A DNA stretch of 8,061 bases from Patescibacteria group bacterium (GTDB lineage Bacteria > Patescibacteriota > Microgenomatia > UBA1406 > GWC2-37-13). The position numbers and the translations under genes are program-made. Each line of letters opens with the position of its first letter. Positions within the stretch are counted from its first letter, which is position 1. The stretch spans positions 1 to 8,061 of the forward strand of contig CALRFM010000046.1 in NCBI GenBank assembly GCA_943356515.1, written 5' to 3'. The notes under the pieces were generated by a model. That model was not told the DNA's origin. It ran no database searches and saw nothing but the letters and a program-made list of their open reading frames with translations. Positions 6,170-8,061 of this stretch are shown in pieces.

Positions 6170-7153
6170 ATGAAAAAAACAGCACTGGTTACAGGAATAC
6201 TTGGTCAGGATGGTCCTTATTTGGCAAAGCTTCTGTTAGAAAAAGGGTATAAAGTGTATGGGCTTCTCCGTCGCTATTCCACGCCAGGCTTTGGTAATTT
6301 GGAATATTTGGGCATAGAACACGATGTTGATTATATCGAAGGAGACATGACCGATGAATCATCACTCCTTTCTATCATTAAAAACACGCGGCCACAAGAA
6401 GTATATAATTTGGCAGCACAGTCATTTGTGGGGTCATCTTGGGAACAGGCCAAACTTACCACTGAGGTGAATTCACTGGGCGTACTTCACCTCTTAAATG
6501 CAATCAAATACTTCTCCCCCACCTCTCGCTTTTATCAGGCATCCACCAGTGAGATGTTCGGCCTTTCTCATGAAAATGGCATACAAGACGAAAATACTCC
6601 GTTTCACCCACGAAGTCCTTATGGCGTATCAAAAGTATATGCCTATTGGATGACAGTAAACTTCCGTGAGTCATATAACATCTTTGCATCAAATGGTATC
6701 TTGTTTAATCATGAGTCCCCTATTCGTGGTATTCAATTTGTTACACGAAAGATCACCGATGGCGTAGCACGCATTAAGCTCGGGCTCCAAAATGAACTTC
6801 GACTCGGTAACTTAGATCCACAGCGCGACTGGGGATTTGCCGGAGACTATGTTGAGGCAATGCATCTTATTCTTCAAGCAGATACTCCAGATGATTATGT
6901 TATTGCAACAGGCGAAACGCATACGGTACAAGAGTTTGTAGAAAAAGCATTTGCTGCAGCAGGTATACTAGATTGGAAAAAATATGTTCAAACTGATCCA
7001 CGTTTTCAACGACCAGCCGAAGTACCTATGCTCAAAGGCCGCATAGATAAAGCTGTAAAGCAACTGGGATGGAAGCCAAAAGTCAGTTTTGATGAGCTTA
7101 TAACCATGATGGTGAAAGCAGATATTGAGAGACTTGAAAAAAAAGCACGTTAA
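6170..7153 (+). CDS. gmd: GDP-mannose 4,6-dehydratase
   Basis: Short-chain dehydrogenase/reductase (extended type) converting GDP-D-mannose to GDP-4-dehydro-6-deoxy-D-mannose, the branch point to GDP-fucose, GDP-rhamnose, GDP-perosamine and related glycan donors. It has 327 residues, within the family range. Visible motifs: NADP-binding TGILGQDGPYLAKLLL at 8-23 (the TGxxGQDGxYLA form typical of GMD); GDMTD at 58-62; YNLAAQSFVGSSW at 79-91; the catalytic block STSEMFG at 125-131 (Thr126, Glu128); PRSPYGVSK at 147-155 with the Tyr151/Lys155 pair; then NHESPIRG, FVTRKI and LGNLDPQRDWGFAGDYVEAM. An in-frame ATG at 6071 would add 33 unrelated residues and overlap galK, so the ATG at 6170 is chosen. 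No Shine-Dalgarno precedes it. It lies 37 nt after galK, and the methyltransferase follows after 8 nt. No GDP-fucose synthase, perosamine aminotransferase or GDP-rhamnose reductase is in the window, so the end product is open. Confidence 0.96.
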   Translation: MKKTALVTGILGQDGPYLAKLLLEKGYKVYGLLRRYSTPGFGNLEYLGIEHDVDYIEGDMTDESSLLSIIKNTRPQEVYNLAAQSFVGSSWEQAKLTTEVNSLGVLHLLNAIKYFSPTSRFYQASTSEMFGLSHENGIQDENTPFHPRSPYGVSKVYAYWMTVNFRESYNIFASNGILFNHESPIRGIQFVTRKITDGVARIKLGLQNELRLGNLDPQRDWGFAGDYVEAMHLILQADTPDDYVIATGETHTVQEFVEKAFAAAGILDWKKYVQTDPRFQRPAEVPMLKGRIDKAVKQLGWKPKVSFDELITMMVKADIERLEKKAR

Positions 7154-7161
7154 CGTAATCT

Positions 7162-8055
7162 ATGTCACACAGCGCTGACCAAGATCTGAATTCACAACAG
7201 CATCATCTCTCTACTGCCTCGTATGACCTGCGTATCACAAATCTGGCACGGTTTATCTATCAATTAATCTTAACCTGTCATTCCGGACTTGATCCGGAAT
7301 CCAGGAAAAAAAAGACTGGATCCCCGATCGGGGTCGGGGATGACACATTAACATTCTTTGATGTTGGTGCTGGCAATGGACTTTTTCTTAAATTTTTTAA
7401 AAATAAAGGGTATAACGTATCTGGCATAGAACTTGAAAAAGAGCTGGTTTTCAATATGAAAAAAGATCCAGAGCTCAAAGGAGTGAGCATCTCTCAAGCA
7501 GATATTACAAAACTCAAAGGAAAAGAAGGTAACGATGTAGTTCTTGCTAGTGACGTCATCGAACACATTAAAGACGACAAGCTTGCTATCGCACATCTAT
7601 GGTCACACGTTGCTCCCGGCGGCCTGATGGTCATCACCGTACCAGCTCATTCACACCTTTACGGCAAGCGTGACAAGATGTGGGGACATTATCGTAGATA
7701 TGACGCTGAAGTGCTTCTTGAAAGAATTCAAACGTCTCTATGTCATCCCGCACTTGATGCGGGATCCAGGAAAAATAAGACTGGATCCCTCGACGGTGAG
7801 CATAGTCGAACCGCTCGGGATGACAAAGACTATACTATCGTCTTTGTCACCCACTGGAATATCGTTGGCTATTTCATCTACTTTCTCTATGAGAAAATTC
7901 TTCACCAATCAATAAATGAGAATATGCGTTATAGCAATTCGATAGTCAGTAAGATTATTCGTGGCGCGTTAGATGGTATACTTAAGATAGAAGAGATCAT
8001 TGGGGGACTTCCTCTTGGTCTCACTTTGGTAGCGGTGGTGAGGAAGCAAAGATAA
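7162..8055 (+). CDS. Class I SAM-dependent methyltransferase with two in-frame repeat insertions
   Basis: Rossmann-type methyltransferase of the Methyltransf_11/23-like group common in surface-glycan and lipid clusters; the acceptor is unknown. Motif I is FFDVGAGNG at 65-73. GIELEKE at 88-94 gives the acidic residue after beta-2, QADITKL at 112-118 the next acidic contact, and NDVVLASDVIEHI at 124-136 is motif IV. LWSHVAPGGLMVITVPAH at 146-163 leads to DKMWGHYRRYDAEVL at 171-185, a GHYRRY signature of this subgroup. Residues 37-62 and about 194-221 are encoded by palindromic repeat elements and look foreign (CHSGLDPESR, CHPALDAGSR). Without them the protein is about 243 residues, a normal length for the group, and the first junction reads YQLILTFFDVG. 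Both insertions lie between conserved motifs, so the fold may tolerate them. The C-terminal part has a hydrophobic stretch (WNIVGYFIYFLYEKI), perhaps a membrane-associating helix. The start is 8 nt after gmd and probably co-transcribed with it; the stop is TAA at 8053-8055. Confidence 0.9.
   Translation: MSHSADQDLNSQQHHLSTASYDLRITNLARFIYQLILTCHSGLDPESRKKKTGSPIGVGDDTLTFFDVGAGNGLFLKFFKNKGYNVSGIELEKELVFNMKKDPELKGVSISQADITKLKGKEGNDVVLASDVIEHIKDDKLAIAHLWSHVAPGGLMVITVPAHSHLYGKRDKMWGHYRRYDAEVLLERIQTSLCHPALDAGSRKNKTGSLDGEHSRTARDDKDYTIVFVTHWNIVGYFIYFLYEKILHQSINENMRYSNSIVSKIIRGALDGILKIEEIIGGLPLGLTLVAVVRKQR
7276..7345 (+). repeat. Palindromic repeat element copy 1 (70 bp) inside the methyltransferase gene
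   Basis: Ends are TGTCATTCC and GGGGATGACA. Three hairpins can form. The left one pairs ATTCCGG (7280-7286) with CCGGAAT (7294-7300) around a 7-nt loop. The central one pairs ATCCAG (7299-7304) with CTGGAT (7316-7321) around an A-rich loop. The right one pairs ATCCCCGA (7320-7327) with TCGGGGAT (7334-7341). Neighbouring arms share a few bases, so the folds are partly alternative. Two of the three forward frames are open; the one used gives CHSGLDPESRKKKTGS. TTAAC occurs on both sides (7270-7274 and 7348-7352), 78 nt apart, which equals 26 codons. The form is like the Rickettsia palindromic elements and other dispersed bacterial repeats; identity with a named family is not established. Confidence 0.85.
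7741..7825 (+). repeat. Palindromic repeat element copy 2 (85 bp) inside the methyltransferase gene
   Basis: Same orientation and codon phase as copy 1; the first 49 bp match it at 44 positions. The left hairpin pairs ATCCCGC (7745-7751) with GCGGGAT (7759-7765), and the central one GGATCCAG (7762-7769) with CTGGATCC (7781-7788). The right part is 15 nt longer than in copy 1. It has an outer ATCCC/GGGAT pair (7785-7789 with 7817-7821) and an inner TCGAC/GTCGA pair (7790-7794 with 7805-7809). The encoded peptide begins CHPALDAGSRKNKTGS. No clear flanking duplication is visible. Confidence 0.85.
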
Positions 8056-8061
8056 TTATTA

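Noticed and set aside
7278..7490. Minus-strand frame beginning in repeat copy 1
   Set aside because: The palindromic element is open in several frames by composition. The opposite strand carries the complete methyltransferase motifs.
7670..7915. Plus-strand frame reading VIPHLMRDPG through repeat copy 2
   Set aside because: This is the alternative open frame of the element. The methyltransferase motifs before and after are in the other frame.

Overview
The window is about 40% GC and carries eight genes, arranged as a leftward (minus-strand) block and a rightward (plus-strand) block that diverge from a shared promoter region near 4850-4890. TGA serves as a normal stop codon: it ends the conserved C terminus of galT. 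That excludes the recoded-UGA code of Gracilibacteria and Absconditabacteria. Compact spacing, almost no Shine-Dalgarno sequences, start codons close behind sigma70-type -10 boxes and a divergent GH1 enzyme suggest a small-genome or environmental bacterium. Candidate Phyla Radiation (Patescibacteria) is a reasonable guess, but it is an inference and nothing here is diagnostic.

Leftward block. Reading from the divergent promoter: a small unrecognised gene (4842-4365) broken by a 9-nt G run, then galM (aldose 1-epimerase) and galT (galactose-1-phosphate uridylyltransferase), which begins 4 nt after the galM stop. A 190-nt gap with two consensus-like tandem promoters follows. These drive an unrecognised 578-residue soluble protein and, 20 nt later, the N-terminal 155 residues of a family 1 glycoside hydrolase that runs off the left edge.

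Rightward block. galK (galactokinase), then gmd (GDP-mannose 4,6-dehydratase), then a class I SAM-dependent methyltransferase 8 nt after gmd. GalM, GalK and GalT form a Leloir-pathway module (beta-galactose to alpha-galactose to Gal-1-P to UDP-Gal). UDP-glucose 4-epimerase (galE) is not in the window. A GH1 glycosidase next door could supply the sugar. gmd and the methyltransferase point towards surface glycan synthesis, so the galactose module may feed UDP-Gal to glycan assembly as well as catabolism.

Most notable observation: the methyltransferase gene contains two copies (70 bp at 7276-7345 and 85 bp at 7741-7825) of a palindromic mobile repeat of the TGTCATyCC...GGGATGACA type. Both have the same orientation and reading frame, and both are translated through, adding about 26 and 28 residues between conserved motifs. 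Over the 49 bp they share they differ at five positions, four of which are two compensatory base-pair changes in one hairpin. This resembles the Rickettsia palindromic elements that insert in frame in coding genes. The second notable locus is the G9 frameshift in the small gene, which is either phase variation or a sequencing error.
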